A stretch of DNA of 64,000 nucleotides from Planctomycetota bacterium (GTDB taxonomy: Bacteria > Planctomycetota > UBA1135 > UBA2386). The notes under the pieces were generated by a model. That model saw only the letters and a list, made by a program, of their open reading frames with translations, had not been told where the DNA came from and ran no database searches. This document shows, piece by piece, positions 33,978 to 42,263 of the stretch (positions within the stretch are counted from its first letter, which is position 1; the number at the start of each line of letters is the position of its first letter). Where the stretch lies: positions 1,949,501 to 2,013,500 of the forward strand of contig JADJWQ010000006.1 of NCBI GenBank assembly GCA_016716265.1. The letters are read 5' to 3'. The position numbers were made by a program, and so were the translations under genes.

Positions 33978-36900
33978 ATGCACCCTGCGCACCTGGCGGT
34001 CGCGCTCTGCGCGCTGACCGGTTCGGCAACGCTCGCCCAGCAACCGGGCCTCGAGCTCGAGCCGCTGCCTGCGCGCATCACGACGCCGGCGCGCTTCGTG
34101 CGGCTCGATCCGGCGACCACCGGACTCGCGCACGTCAACGAGCTGCGACCGGAGAACGTGCTGCCGTACGTCTACAACGGGGCGGGCGTCACGGTCGGCG
34201 ACTTCGACGGCGACGGGCTGTGTGACGCCTACCTCGTGTCGCAGGACGGACCGAACCGGCTGTTCCGGCAGACGGCACCCTGGCGCTTCGAGAATGTGAC
34301 CGCCCGCCTCGGGGTCGCCGGTGGCGAGGCGTGGGGCACCGGCGCGAGCTTCGTCGACTTCGACGGCGACGGCGACCTCGACCTGTACGTGTCGAACACG
34401 GAATCGCCGAACCTGCTGTTCCGCAACGACCGTGACGCGCAGGGCGGCGTGCGGTTCGTCGAGTGCGCTGCGGAGGTCGGCCTCGCGCACGTCGGCGCCA
34501 GCACGATGCCGGCGTGGGCCGACTACGACAACGACGGCGATCTGGATCTGTATCTGGTGACCAATCGCGTGGTCGGCCCGGACGTGTTCCGACCGCTGCT
34601 CGCACGCATGACGTTGCCCACCGCCATGCGGAAGACGATGGCGGAGCTCGCTCCGCAGATCCCGCAGCTCCACCGGGATGCGGACGGCCGCTGGGTGATC
34701 CCGCCCGGCCTCGAGGACCACCTGATCGCGCTGATGGGTCGGGTGTTCTACGGCGGGCAATGCGATCGGTTGTTCCGCAACGATGGTGGACGGTTCACCG
34801 ACGTCACCGCCGCCGCCGGCATCGGCGACCACGGCATGGGCCTGTCGGCCACGTGGTGGGACTTCGACGACGACGGCTGGCTCGACCTCTACGTCGCGTG
34901 CGACCTGGAGTCGCCCGACGTGCTGTACCACAACCTGGGGGACGGCCGATTCGAGCCGGTCACCGAGCGCGCGCTGCCGAACCTCGCCTACTTCGGCATG
35001 GGTTCGCACGCCGCCGACATCGACCGCGACGGGCGCTTCGACCTCGTCGTCGCCGACATGGCGATGCGGAGGCACTACGACGCCAAGATGCTGATGGGCG
35101 ACATGGGCGACCGCGGCTGGTTCCTCCAGTTCGGCCGGCCGCCGCAGATCATGCGCAACGCGTTGTTCCTCAACACGGGAACCGGTCGCTTCCTGGAGGT
35201 CGCGCAGATCAGCGGCGTCGCGAAGACCGACTGGACCTGGGCGGTCAAGTTCGCCGACCTCGACCTCGACGGCTTCGAGGACCTGTTCGCGACGAACGGC
35301 GTGCCGCGCTTCGACAACGACCCCGACCTCGGCCCGCGCTTCCGTGCGCTGTGGCGCGAGGGCCGGCTGAAGGAGGCGATCGAGCTCGCGGCCACGGTGC
35401 CCGCCGTCCCGGAACCCAACATCGCGCTGCGCAACGAGGGCACGGTGCCCGGCACGCCGCCGCACTTCCACGACGTCGCGCCCGAATGGGGTCTCGACCA
35501 TGTCGCCATCAGCCAGGGCGCCGCCTTCGCGGACTTCGACCGCGACGGTGATCTCGACGTGCTGACCAACGACATGAACACCCCCGCCGCGCTGTACGAG
35601 AACCGGTTGGGCGGCGAGCACGCGCGCGCGGTCGTCGCGCTGCGCGGCGCGGGTGCGAACCATCTGGGACTCGGTGCGCGCGTCACCGTCTGGATCGGCG
35701 GCGTGCGCCTCGACCGCCTGTTGACGTCGCCGTCGGGTTACCTGTCGACCGACGAGCCGCTCGCCTTCTTCGGCCTCGGCTCGGCGACCCGGATCGATCG
35801 TCTCGAGGTGCGCTGGCCGAGCGGCGCCGTGCAGTCGTTCCGCGACCTGCCGGTCGACCAGCGGATCACCGTCACCGAGCCCGCCGGCACCGCGCGCCCG
35901 GGGCCGGCGCGACCATTCCCGCCACCGCGCCCCGACGCACAGTTCCGGGACGGCGCGGCCGAAGCCGGCCTCGGCGACGCCCGCCACGTCGAGCGGTGGT
36001 TCGACGACTTCGCGGCGCAGCCGCTCGTGCCGCACCAGCACAGCCAGCTCGGTCCCGGGCTCGCGTGGGGCGACGTCGACGGGGACGGTCGCGACGACCT
36101 GTGGCTCGGCGGCGCGCGCGGACAGTCCGGGTCGCTGTGGCTCGCGGGCGCGGACGGCTTCCGCCGCGTCGAGGGATGTTGGTTCGACGACGCGGACCGG
36201 GAGGACATGGGCGCCGCCTTCCTCGACGTCGACGGCGACGGCGACCTCGATCTGTTCGTCGCCAGCGGAAGCGTCGAGGTGCCCGCGGGTGACGCGTCGC
36301 TGCGCGATCGACTCTACCTGAACGACGGCCACGGCACGTTCGCGCACGCGCCGGAGGACGCGCTGCCCGGCTACGTGGACAGCAGCGGTCCGGTCGCCGC
36401 GGCCGACTTCGACGGCGACGGGGACGTCGACCTGTTCGTCGGCGGTCGCGTGGTACCCGGCCGCTACCCGGAGTCGCCGGTGAGCAGGCTGTACCGGAAC
36501 GACGCTGGCCGCTTGACGGACGTGACCGAGACCATCGCTCCCATGCTGCGCCGCGCGGGGCTCGTCACCGGCGCGATCTGGGTCGACCTCGACGGCGACG
36601 CGGTACCCGAGCTCGTCGTGTCGGCTCATTGGGAGCCGCTCCGCGCGTTCGGTCTCTCCGCCGACGGCACGTTCGAGGATCGCACCGAGGCGCTCGGCCT
36701 CGCGGACGTGCTCGGCTGGTGGAACGGAGTCGCGGCTGGCGACGTCGACGGTGACGGCGACCTCGACCTCGTCGCCACCAACGTCGGGCTGAACACCAAG
36801 TACAAGGCGTCGCGTGAGAAGCCCGCCCGCATCTTCGCGGAGGACTTCGACCGCAGCGGCTCGCTCGACGTCGTCGAGGCGAAGTACGAGGGCGAACGGC

Positions 36901-37727
36901 TGCTGCCGGTCCGCGGACGGTCGTGCTCGAGTCGAGCGATCCCGATGCTCGGCGAGCGCTTCCCGACCTACGACCAGTTCGCACGCGCGACGCTCGCCGA
37001 GATCTACACGCCGGACGCGCTCGCGACCGCGCGCGACTGGTATGCGAACGAGCTCGCGCACGTGCTGTGGCGACGGGGCGACGACGGTCGGTTCGTCGCG
37101 GAGCGCCTGCCGACGCTCGCGCAGGTCGCGCCGGTGTTCGGCACGGCGATCGGGGATCTGGACGGCGACGGTCGCAACGACCTGTTCGTCGCGCAGAACT
37201 TCTACACGCCGGAGCCGGAGACCGGACGCATGGCCGGCGGGCTGAGCCTGCTGCTGCGCGGCGACGGCCAGGGCGGACTCGAGCCGGTCGCACCGCTGCG
37301 CACGGGCATCGTGATCCCCGAGGACGCGAAGTCGGCGAGCATCGCCGACGTCGACGGCGATGCTCGCCCCGACCTCGTGGTCGCGACGAACGACGGTCCA
37401 CTGCGCGTGTTGCTGAACCGTGCGTCCACCGCGCGCTGGCTCGCCGTGCGGCTGGCCGGGCCCGCCGGCGATCCGCAGGCGCGCGGCGCACGCGTCACGC
37501 TGCAGCTCGTCGGCGCGGACCTCCCCGCACAGGTGCAGGTCGCCGGTGCGCAGCTCGGCTACCTCGCGCACGCCGGCAGCGAGCTGTTCTTCGGGGTGCC
37601 CGCCGGGGGACCGCAGACCGGCACGATCACCGTGCGCTGGCGCGACGGGCGCACCAGCGCACGCGAGTTCCGCATCGAGCCCGATGCGGGATCGATGCGG
37701 CTGACCGTGGCGGCCCCGCCGCGCTGA
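33978..37727 (+). CDS. CRTAC1-family FG-GAP/VCBS repeat protein with two ASPIC/UnbV domains
   Basis: A 1249-residue exported protein (signal about residues 1-20, ending TLAQ). About 15 calcium-binding DxDxDG loops are visible, for example DFDGDGDLDLY, DYDNDGDLDLY, DVDGDGRDDLW and DLDGDGRNDLF, in two beta-propeller blocks. Each block ends in an ASPIC/UnbV domain: about 554-632 (LGLGARVTVWIGG … LEVRWPSGAVQSF) and about 1150-1239 (QARGARVTLQL … ITVRWRDGRT). The usual family member has one ASPIC domain, so this looks like an internal duplication. Such proteins are extracellular or outer-membrane adhesion or binding proteins. The ATG at 33978 starts the signal. Confidence 0.9.
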   Translation: MHPAHLAVALCALTGSATLAQQPGLELEPLPARITTPARFVRLDPATTGLAHVNELRPENVLPYVYNGAGVTVGDFDGDGLCDAYLVSQDGPNRLFRQTAPWRFENVTARLGVAGGEAWGTGASFVDFDGDGDLDLYVSNTESPNLLFRNDRDAQGGVRFVECAAEVGLAHVGASTMPAWADYDNDGDLDLYLVTNRVVGPDVFRPLLARMTLPTAMRKTMAELAPQIPQLHRDADGRWVIPPGLEDHLIALMGRVFYGGQCDRLFRNDGGRFTDVTAAAGIGDHGMGLSATWWDFDDDGWLDLYVACDLESPDVLYHNLGDGRFEPVTERALPNLAYFGMGSHAADIDRDGRFDLVVADMAMRRHYDAKMLMGDMGDRGWFLQFGRPPQIMRNALFLNTGTGRFLEVAQISGVAKTDWTWAVKFADLDLDGFEDLFATNGVPRFDNDPDLGPRFRALWREGRLKEAIELAATVPAVPEPNIALRNEGTVPGTPPHFHDVAPEWGLDHVAISQGAAFADFDRDGDLDVLTNDMNTPAALYENRLGGEHARAVVALRGAGANHLGLGARVTVWIGGVRLDRLLTSPSGYLSTDEPLAFFGLGSATRIDRLEVRWPSGAVQSFRDLPVDQRITVTEPAGTARPGPARPFPPPRPDAQFRDGAAEAGLGDARHVERWFDDFAAQPLVPHQHSQLGPGLAWGDVDGDGRDDLWLGGARGQSGSLWLAGADGFRRVEGCWFDDADREDMGAAFLDVDGDGDLDLFVASGSVEVPAGDASLRDRLYLNDGHGTFAHAPEDALPGYVDSSGPVAAADFDGDGDVDLFVGGRVVPGRYPESPVSRLYRNDAGRLTDVTETIAPMLRRAGLVTGAIWVDLDGDAVPELVVSAHWEPLRAFGLSADGTFEDRTEALGLADVLGWWNGVAAGDVDGDGDLDLVATNVGLNTKYKASREKPARIFAEDFDRSGSLDVVEAKYEGERLLPVRGRSCSSRAIPMLGERFPTYDQFARATLAEIYTPDALATARDWYANELAHVLWRRGDDGRFVAERLPTLAQVAPVFGTAIGDLDGDGRNDLFVAQNFYTPEPETGRMAGGLSLLLRGDGQGGLEPVAPLRTGIVIPEDAKSASIADVDGDARPDLVVATNDGPLRVLLNRASTARWLAVRLAGPAGDPQARGARVTLQLVGADLPAQVQVAGAQLGYLAHAGSELFFGVPAGGPQTGTITVRWRDGRTSAREFRIEPDAGSMRLTVAAPPR

Positions 37728-37729
37728 GA

Positions 37730-37748
37730 GCCGATGCCCGGCATCGGC
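37730..37748 (+). terminator. GC-rich hairpin after the CRTAC1 gene
   Basis: GCCGATGCC and GGCATCGGC form a perfect 9-bp inverted repeat around a single C, two bases after the TGA stop. In practice about 8 bp can pair with a tight loop. There is no T-run, so it would be a weak or factor-dependent terminator. Confidence 0.5.
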
Positions 37749-38189
37749 TGCGCCGTATCGCGGAGGGCTCGGCGCGGCCGTCGAATCGGCGGTCCATTCC
37801 GGCAGCCCGCGGTGGTTCGCTACCGATCCACAGGTGCGGCTCCGTGAATTCGCAGCCGTCGGCGTCGTCAGGTCCGCGCCGCCGCGCTCGCCCGGAATCC
37901 GAGTGATCGACGGCGCGGCGGGCCTCGCGACGAACGCGCCCCTCGCGGTAGGGGTCAGCCCCGTTGTGGGAACCTGCGCATCCGCTCGGCACGCCCCTCG
38001 TAAGAGAGGCACCGACAGCGCATGGAACTCTTGATGAACGCCTGCGTCCCCGTCGGAGCAGCCACGAGTAACCCAGCGAACACGACCGACTAGACAACGC
38101 CGTCGAAAGGAAACCGTGAGCGCGGTTGCGCGCGGCGGCCCCCCCGGCGACGGTGCAAAACGCGAGAGAGCTACTGGGAGGACCCCCCG
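37749..38189 (+). other. Non-coding region with several short hairpins before the DUF2203 gene
   Basis: About 440 bases with no plausible gene. The 37960-38110 part is locally less GC-rich than most of the window. Short hairpins are visible, for example CCCCT/AGGGG around 37948-37963 and a near-perfect CCCCTC/GAGAGG pair around 37995-38010. This may be a structured leader or a small RNA gene, but I could not match it to tmRNA, RNase P RNA, SRP RNA or a riboswitch class. A strong GGGAGG site (38176-38181) precedes the ATG at 38190. Confidence 0.3.
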
Positions 38190-38621
38190 ATGACCACCAC
38201 CGCGACCGACGCACGCTACAGCCTCGAGGAGGCCAACCGGCTGCTCCCGCTGCTGGAGAGCATCGCGACGGAGATCCGGGAGCGCCGGGACGAGCAGCGC
38301 CGGCTCGCCCGCCTGCGCGACGAGCTGGAGTCCTCGCGGACGCCGGAGGGTCTGGACAAGAGCCTCGCGGAGCTCGACGCCCGCCTGATGGAGTTGCAGC
38401 TCGGACTGCGCGAGGCGCTCGGCGAGTTGGAAGCGCTCGGCGTCTCGATCCTGCGCCTGAAGCCGCTGACCGTCCACATCCCCGGCCGCACCCAGCACGG
38501 CGACATCGTGTATTGCTGGCAAGTCGGCGAGGGCCGGATCACCCACGGTCATCTGATCGGCGAAGAGGACGACCCGCGCCGCCCGCTGCAGCTGCGACCG
38601 CAGCCGGACGCGAGCGCCTGA
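38190..38621 (+). CDS. DUF2203 family protein
   Basis: A 143-residue protein matching the DUF2203 pattern: it starts YSLEEANRLLPLLESIATEI, then a coiled-coil helix pair rich in Arg, Glu and Leu, and ends with GDIVYCWQVGEGRITHGHLIGEE. The C-terminal motif (Y-C-W-x-x-GE) is the family hallmark. The function of the family is unknown; it is small, soluble and widely found in bacteria. The ATG at 38190 has one of the best Shine–Dalgarno sequences in the window (GGGAGG, eight bases upstream). Confidence 0.85.
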   Translation: MTTTATDARYSLEEANRLLPLLESIATEIRERRDEQRRLARLRDELESSRTPEGLDKSLAELDARLMELQLGLREALGELEALGVSILRLKPLTVHIPGRTQHGDIVYCWQVGEGRITHGHLIGEEDDPRRPLQLRPQPDASA

Positions 38622-38721
38622 GACGCGTCGAACCGCGGGGGCGCGGGACCGGACGGCATGGAGCCCCCGGGTCCGACGCGCGGCGCGCGGCACCCTTGCC
38701 ACCCCGCTATCGTGCAGCCCA

Positions 38722-39030
38722 GTGACCGGCTCGGCCTTCCACCACGTCGTCTTGTTCCGGCTGCGTGCCGGTGTGACGCTCGACCGGGTCCGCGCGGCGC
38801 GCAGCGCGCTCCAGGACCTGGTCGAGACGCTGCCCGGGGTCCTGCACTTCGCGGTCACGGACAATCTGTCCGATCGCAACGGCGGCTACACCCTGGCGCT
38901 GTTCTCGGCGTTCGAGGACCGGCGTGCGTTCGAGATCTTCCAGCGCCACCCGGAGTGGCAGCGCGTCCACGACGAGCTGTTGACGCCGGTCGTCGAGCAC
39001 TCGGTCGTCGCGCAGGGGTCGGCGGACTGA
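38722..39030 (+). CDS. Dabb (stress-responsive A/B barrel) domain protein
   Basis: A 102-residue protein of the dimeric alpha/beta-barrel superfamily: FHHVVLFRLRAGVTLDRV at the start, LPGVLHFAVTDNL in the middle, and FEIFQRHPEWQRVHDELLTPVVEHS at the end are diagnostic. Family members are small dimeric proteins, some of them enzymes, linked to stress or secondary metabolism. The start is a GTG at 38722. The function here is unknown. Confidence 0.82.
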   Translation: MTGSAFHHVVLFRLRAGVTLDRVRAARSALQDLVETLPGVLHFAVTDNLSDRNGGYTLALFSAFEDRRAFEIFQRHPEWQRVHDELLTPVVEHSVVAQGSAD

Positions 39031-39106
39031 CACCCTGCGTCGGCGCGGCGACGGGGGTTTCGACCCTCGGGCTTGAACGCCCGCCGACGACGGCTCGAAT
39101 GCCGGG

Positions 39107-40093
39107 ATGAAGCAGCCCAAGCGAGTCGCCGTGACCGGCGCTGCGGGCCAGATCGGCTACGCGATCCTGCCGCGGATCGCGTCCGGTGCCGTGTTCGGCC
39201 CCGACACCCCGGTGATCCTTCAGCTCCTGGAGATCCCACCGGCGCTCGGCGCCCTGGAGGGCGTCCGAATGGAGCTCGACGACTGTGCGTTCCCCCTCGT
39301 GCAGGGCGTCACGCTGAGCACCGATCCGAACGTCGCGTTCAAGGACGCCGACCTGGTGTTCCTGATCGGTAGCAAGCCGCGCACGAAGGGCATGGAGCGC
39401 AAGGACCTGATCCTCGAGAACGGCCCGATCTTCACGGGTCAGGGACGGGCGATCAACGACCACGCGTCGAGCGACGTCCGCGCGATCGTGGTCGGCAACC
39501 CGTGCAACACGAACTGCCTGATCGCGATGCACTCGGCGCCCGACGTGCCGAACGACCGCTTCACCGCGATGACACGGCTCGACCAGAACCGCGCGAAGGC
39601 CCAGCTCGCGACGAAGGCCGGAGTCCACCACACCGCGGTCGGTCGCATGACGATCTGGGGCAACCACAGCAACACGCAGTTCCCCGACTGGACCAACGCG
39701 CGGATCGGCGGCAAGCCCGTGCGCGAGGTGATCGGTGACGAAGCCTGGTTGAAGGGCGACTTCGTCAAGGTCGTGCAGGAGCGCGGCAAGGCGATCATCG
39801 AGGCGCGCGGCCTGTCGTCGGCGATGTCGGCGGCCAACGCGGCGATCGAGCACGCGCGCGCGCTGTACCACCCGGTGCACGCCAACGATCCGATCGCGAT
39901 GTGCGTGCTGTCCGACGGCAGCTACGACGCACCGGAGGGGATCGTCAGCTCGTTCCCGTGCACGACCGACGGGCGCGGCAACTGGCAGATCGTGCGCGAC
40001 TTCGTGCTGGACGACTACGGCCACGCCCAGATGAAGCGATCGATCGACGAGTTGCTCGAGGAGCGCGAGACGGTCAAGCACCTGCTGCTGTGA
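39107..40093 (+). CDS. mdh: Malate dehydrogenase (NAD-dependent)
   Basis: A 328-residue enzyme interconverting malate and oxaloacetate in the citric acid cycle. The nucleotide site VAVTGAAGQIGYAILPRIASG, the mobile-loop arginines (KPRTKGMERKD), VGNPCNTNCLIA, the substrate pair TRLDQNRAKAQLA and the catalytic His in IWGNHSNTQFPD are all present. The closest type is the cytosolic-like MDH of about 328 residues also found in actinobacteria and planctomycetes. The ATG at 39107 is preceded by GCCGGG. The gene stands alone between Dabb and TauE/SafE. Confidence 0.95.
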   Translation: MKQPKRVAVTGAAGQIGYAILPRIASGAVFGPDTPVILQLLEIPPALGALEGVRMELDDCAFPLVQGVTLSTDPNVAFKDADLVFLIGSKPRTKGMERKDLILENGPIFTGQGRAINDHASSDVRAIVVGNPCNTNCLIAMHSAPDVPNDRFTAMTRLDQNRAKAQLATKAGVHHTAVGRMTIWGNHSNTQFPDWTNARIGGKPVREVIGDEAWLKGDFVKVVQERGKAIIEARGLSSAMSAANAAIEHARALYHPVHANDPIAMCVLSDGSYDAPEGIVSSFPCTTDGRGNWQIVRDFVLDDYGHAQMKRSIDELLEERETVKHLLL

Positions 40094-40205
40094 TCGTTCG
40101 GCCCGCGCGCCGCCGCACGGCGGCACGCAACCCGCAACCCGACGCGCCGAGCCCATCCTGGACCCGCTGCTCGCGTACCCGACCCTGCTCGTCGCGGGCG
40201 TCGCC

Positions 40206-40910
40206 ATGGGCTTCGTGAACAACCTCGCCGGGGGCGGCGGGGTACTCGGGCTCCTCGCCTTCGATCTCGCCGGCGGCCTGGCACCCGGGGCAGCGAACGC
40301 GAGTCTCCGCCCCGCCGCGCTGACGATCGCTGTCAGTGGCGCCCTCGGCTTCTCGAGCCGGCATCAGCCGGTTCCGCGTCGCGCGTGGCTGTGGGGTCTC
40401 GCGGCCGTGCCCGGTGCGGTCGCGGGTGCGATCCTCGCGGTGAAGCTCCCGGCGGCCGTCTACCAGACGGCGCTGACGATCGTGGTGGCGGTGACCTTCG
40501 TGCAGACGCTGCGCCACAAGCACGCACCGCACGCCGAGCCCCCCGACCGCGCATCGCGACCGCTGTCGCTGCTGCTGTTCACGCTGGTCGGCCTGCACAT
40601 GGGCTTCCTGCAGGTCGGTGTCGGGCTCCTGATCATGGCGGTGCTGACGCGCGTCCACAGCCGCAACCTCGTCGCTGTCAACGCCGCGAAGATGGCGGTG
40701 GTCGGCGCGACGTCGGTCGCGAGCGTCGCCGCCCTCGCAGCCTCCGGCGCCATCGTGTGGAGCCAGGCCGCACCGCTCGCGGTCGGCACCGGGATCGGCA
40801 GCTTCGTCGCCGGTCGCTGGAGCGTCCGGCGCGGCCACGGCACGATCCGCATCGCGGTCCTCGCGATCTGCGTCGTCGTGCTCGTGCGCATGGCGATCGG
40901 CGCGTTCTGA
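40206..40910 (+). CDS. TauE/SafE-family membrane protein (sulfite/anion exporter-like)
   Basis: At least 234 residues and six to seven membrane helices. The family motif FVNNLAGGGGVLGL lies at the N-terminus, and a second copy of the pattern (GLHMGFLQVGVGLLIM) begins the second half, as expected of this duplicated fold. Relatives move sulfite, sulfonates or other small anions. The first normal start is the ATG at 40206, but the hydrophobic helix continues upstream in frame (DPLLAYPTLLVAGVA). Translation may therefore begin at a CTG at 40158; no ATG, GTG or TTG is available there. Confidence 0.82.
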   Translation: MGFVNNLAGGGGVLGLLAFDLAGGLAPGAANASLRPAALTIAVSGALGFSSRHQPVPRRAWLWGLAAVPGAVAGAILAVKLPAAVYQTALTIVVAVTFVQTLRHKHAPHAEPPDRASRPLSLLLFTLVGLHMGFLQVGVGLLIMAVLTRVHSRNLVAVNAAKMAVVGATSVASVAALAASGAIVWSQAAPLAVGTGIGSFVAGRWSVRRGHGTIRIAVLAICVVVLVRMAIGAF

Positions 40911-40978
40911 CGGCGGCGACAGCACGCTGCCGATTCCCGCATCGCGCGGGACGGCTCGCGTGCGATAACGAGGTCGCC

Positions 40979-41728
40979 ATGACGTCCGCTCCCCACACCG
41001 TCGTCACCGGTGCCAGCTCGGGTATCGGTGCTGCCATCGCCCGGCAACTCTCCGCACGCGGACACCGACTGTCGCTCGGCGCCCGCCGTGCCGAGCGCCT
41101 CGACGCGCTCGGCGACCCGACGGCGCTCCGCCATCCCCTCGACGTGACCGACGAGGCGTCGGTCGAAGCGTTCCTCGCCGCCGCGCGCGCGGCCCACGGG
41201 CCGATCGACGTGCTGGTCAACAACGCCGGACTCGCGCGCGGCATCGAGACGATCGCGGGCGCGGACGGCATCGCGTGGCGCGAGATGATCGAGACCAACG
41301 TGCTCGGCGTGCTGCACGTCACTCGACGCGTGGTGCCCGAGATGATCGAACGCGGCACGGGCCACGTCGTCATGATCGGCTCGGTCGCCGGCCACGAGAC
41401 CTACGAGGGTGGCTCCGTCTACTGCGGCACGAAGCGCGCGCTGCGTTCGATCGCGGAGGGACTGCGCTACGAGACGCTCGGCACCGGAGTGCGCGTCACG
41501 AGCGTCGATCCCGGCATGGTCGAGACCGAGTTCAGCCTCGTCCGCTTCCGCGGTGATTCCGCCAAGGCCGACGCCGTGTACCGGGACACGCGCCCGCTGA
41601 CCGCCGACGACGTCGCCGACTGCGTGACGTTCGCGCTGTCCCGACCGCCGCACGTCAACATCGACGCGATCCTCGTGATGCCGACCGACCAGGCCTCCCC
41701 GAAGCGTGTGCACCGGCGCTCTCCGTGA
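40979..41728 (+). CDS. Short-chain dehydrogenase/reductase, YdfG-like
   Basis: A 249-residue classical SDR: VVTGASSGIGAAIARQL, VLVNNAGLARG, the Ser in MIGSVAGHE, and Tyr-x-x-x-Lys in YCGTKRALRSIAEGLRYE. The C-terminal segment VDPGMVETEFSLVRFRGD … ADAVY … LTADDVADCVTFALSRPPHVNID is specific to the YdfG (3-hydroxy acid/serine dehydrogenase) group. That group oxidises serine or 3-hydroxypropionate with NADP; the exact substrate here is inferred. The ATG at 40979 is used. Confidence 0.88.
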   Translation: MTSAPHTVVTGASSGIGAAIARQLSARGHRLSLGARRAERLDALGDPTALRHPLDVTDEASVEAFLAAARAAHGPIDVLVNNAGLARGIETIAGADGIAWREMIETNVLGVLHVTRRVVPEMIERGTGHVVMIGSVAGHETYEGGSVYCGTKRALRSIAEGLRYETLGTGVRVTSVDPGMVETEFSLVRFRGDSAKADAVYRDTRPLTADDVADCVTFALSRPPHVNIDAILVMPTDQASPKRVHRRSP

Positions 41729-41745
41729 GCGTGCGACGACCCTCC

Positions 41746-42152
41746 TCAACGCTCCGCGCGGACGCGCAGCGCCTCGGCGAGCGAGCGCAGCTCCTCCGGG
41801 CACACCCCGGCCGCCAACCGCGCGTGCAGCTGCGCGGCCAACTCGCGCGACGACTCGCCCGGCCGCAGCAGCGCATCCACCGCGAGATTCGCGATCGCCC
41901 CGCGCAGCTTCGGGTCACCGAGGCCGGCGGCGCCGTCGTGCACCGCGGGCAACGAGCCGAACGCCGCCTCCCGTCCGGCGAGGTAGCCGACCACCAGGAG
42001 ACGGCGCACACGCCGAACGCGAGGCCGGCGAAGCGCAACCGCGCACGGACCGGATCGCCCTGCAGCGCAGGGACCCCGGCCGGCAGCGCGTAGACCGCCC
42101 GCGGCGTGTGGCGGTCGTGAGAGCGGATCCGCGTGCGATGGGGAGAGTTCAT
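41746..42152 (-). pseudogene. Small hypothetical gene, apparently frameshifted
   Basis: From the ATG at 42152 the frame encodes ALPAGVPALQGDPVRARLRFAGLAFGV, with the codon use of real genes in this window. Around 42000-42012 that quality passes to another minus frame, which continues as RRLLVVGYLAG … LRPGESSRELAAQLHARLAAGV and stops at 41746. The second part alone could start at a GTG at 42009 (87 residues). The simplest reading is one gene of about 135 residues with a single frame change, natural or from sequencing. The composition suggests a membrane-associated helix followed by a helical domain. No family is recognised. Confidence 0.45.
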
Positions 42153-42158
42153 CGGCGC

Positions 42159-42187
42159 ATTCTGCCGAGATAATGACGGCGTGTCAA
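42159..42187 (-). promoter_or_regulatory. Sigma-70-type promoter, probably for a leaderless transcript
   Basis: On the minus strand TTGACA (42187-42182) is followed after 17 bases by CAGAAT (42164-42159), which matches TATAAT at four of six positions. The expected transcription start falls at about 42152, the A of the ATG of the gene above. It lies in the shared region with the divergent SLC13 gene. Confidence 0.55.
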
Positions 42188-42263
42188 GTTTTCAGCCGTA
42201 ACGTCGTAACCGTCCAGGGTTCGTGGTGGCGCGCCGACCGAATGTGACGACACTGCCTCGGGC

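Noticed and set aside
37930..38000. TPP riboswitch suggested by GGGAACCTG
   Set aside because: The CTGAGA part and the paired arms are not present.
33897..38879. A very long open frame on the minus strand (1660 codons)
   Set aside because: It is antisense to the FG-GAP gene. Its low-complexity Val/Arg/Asp-rich translation mirrors the repeated DxDxDG codons.
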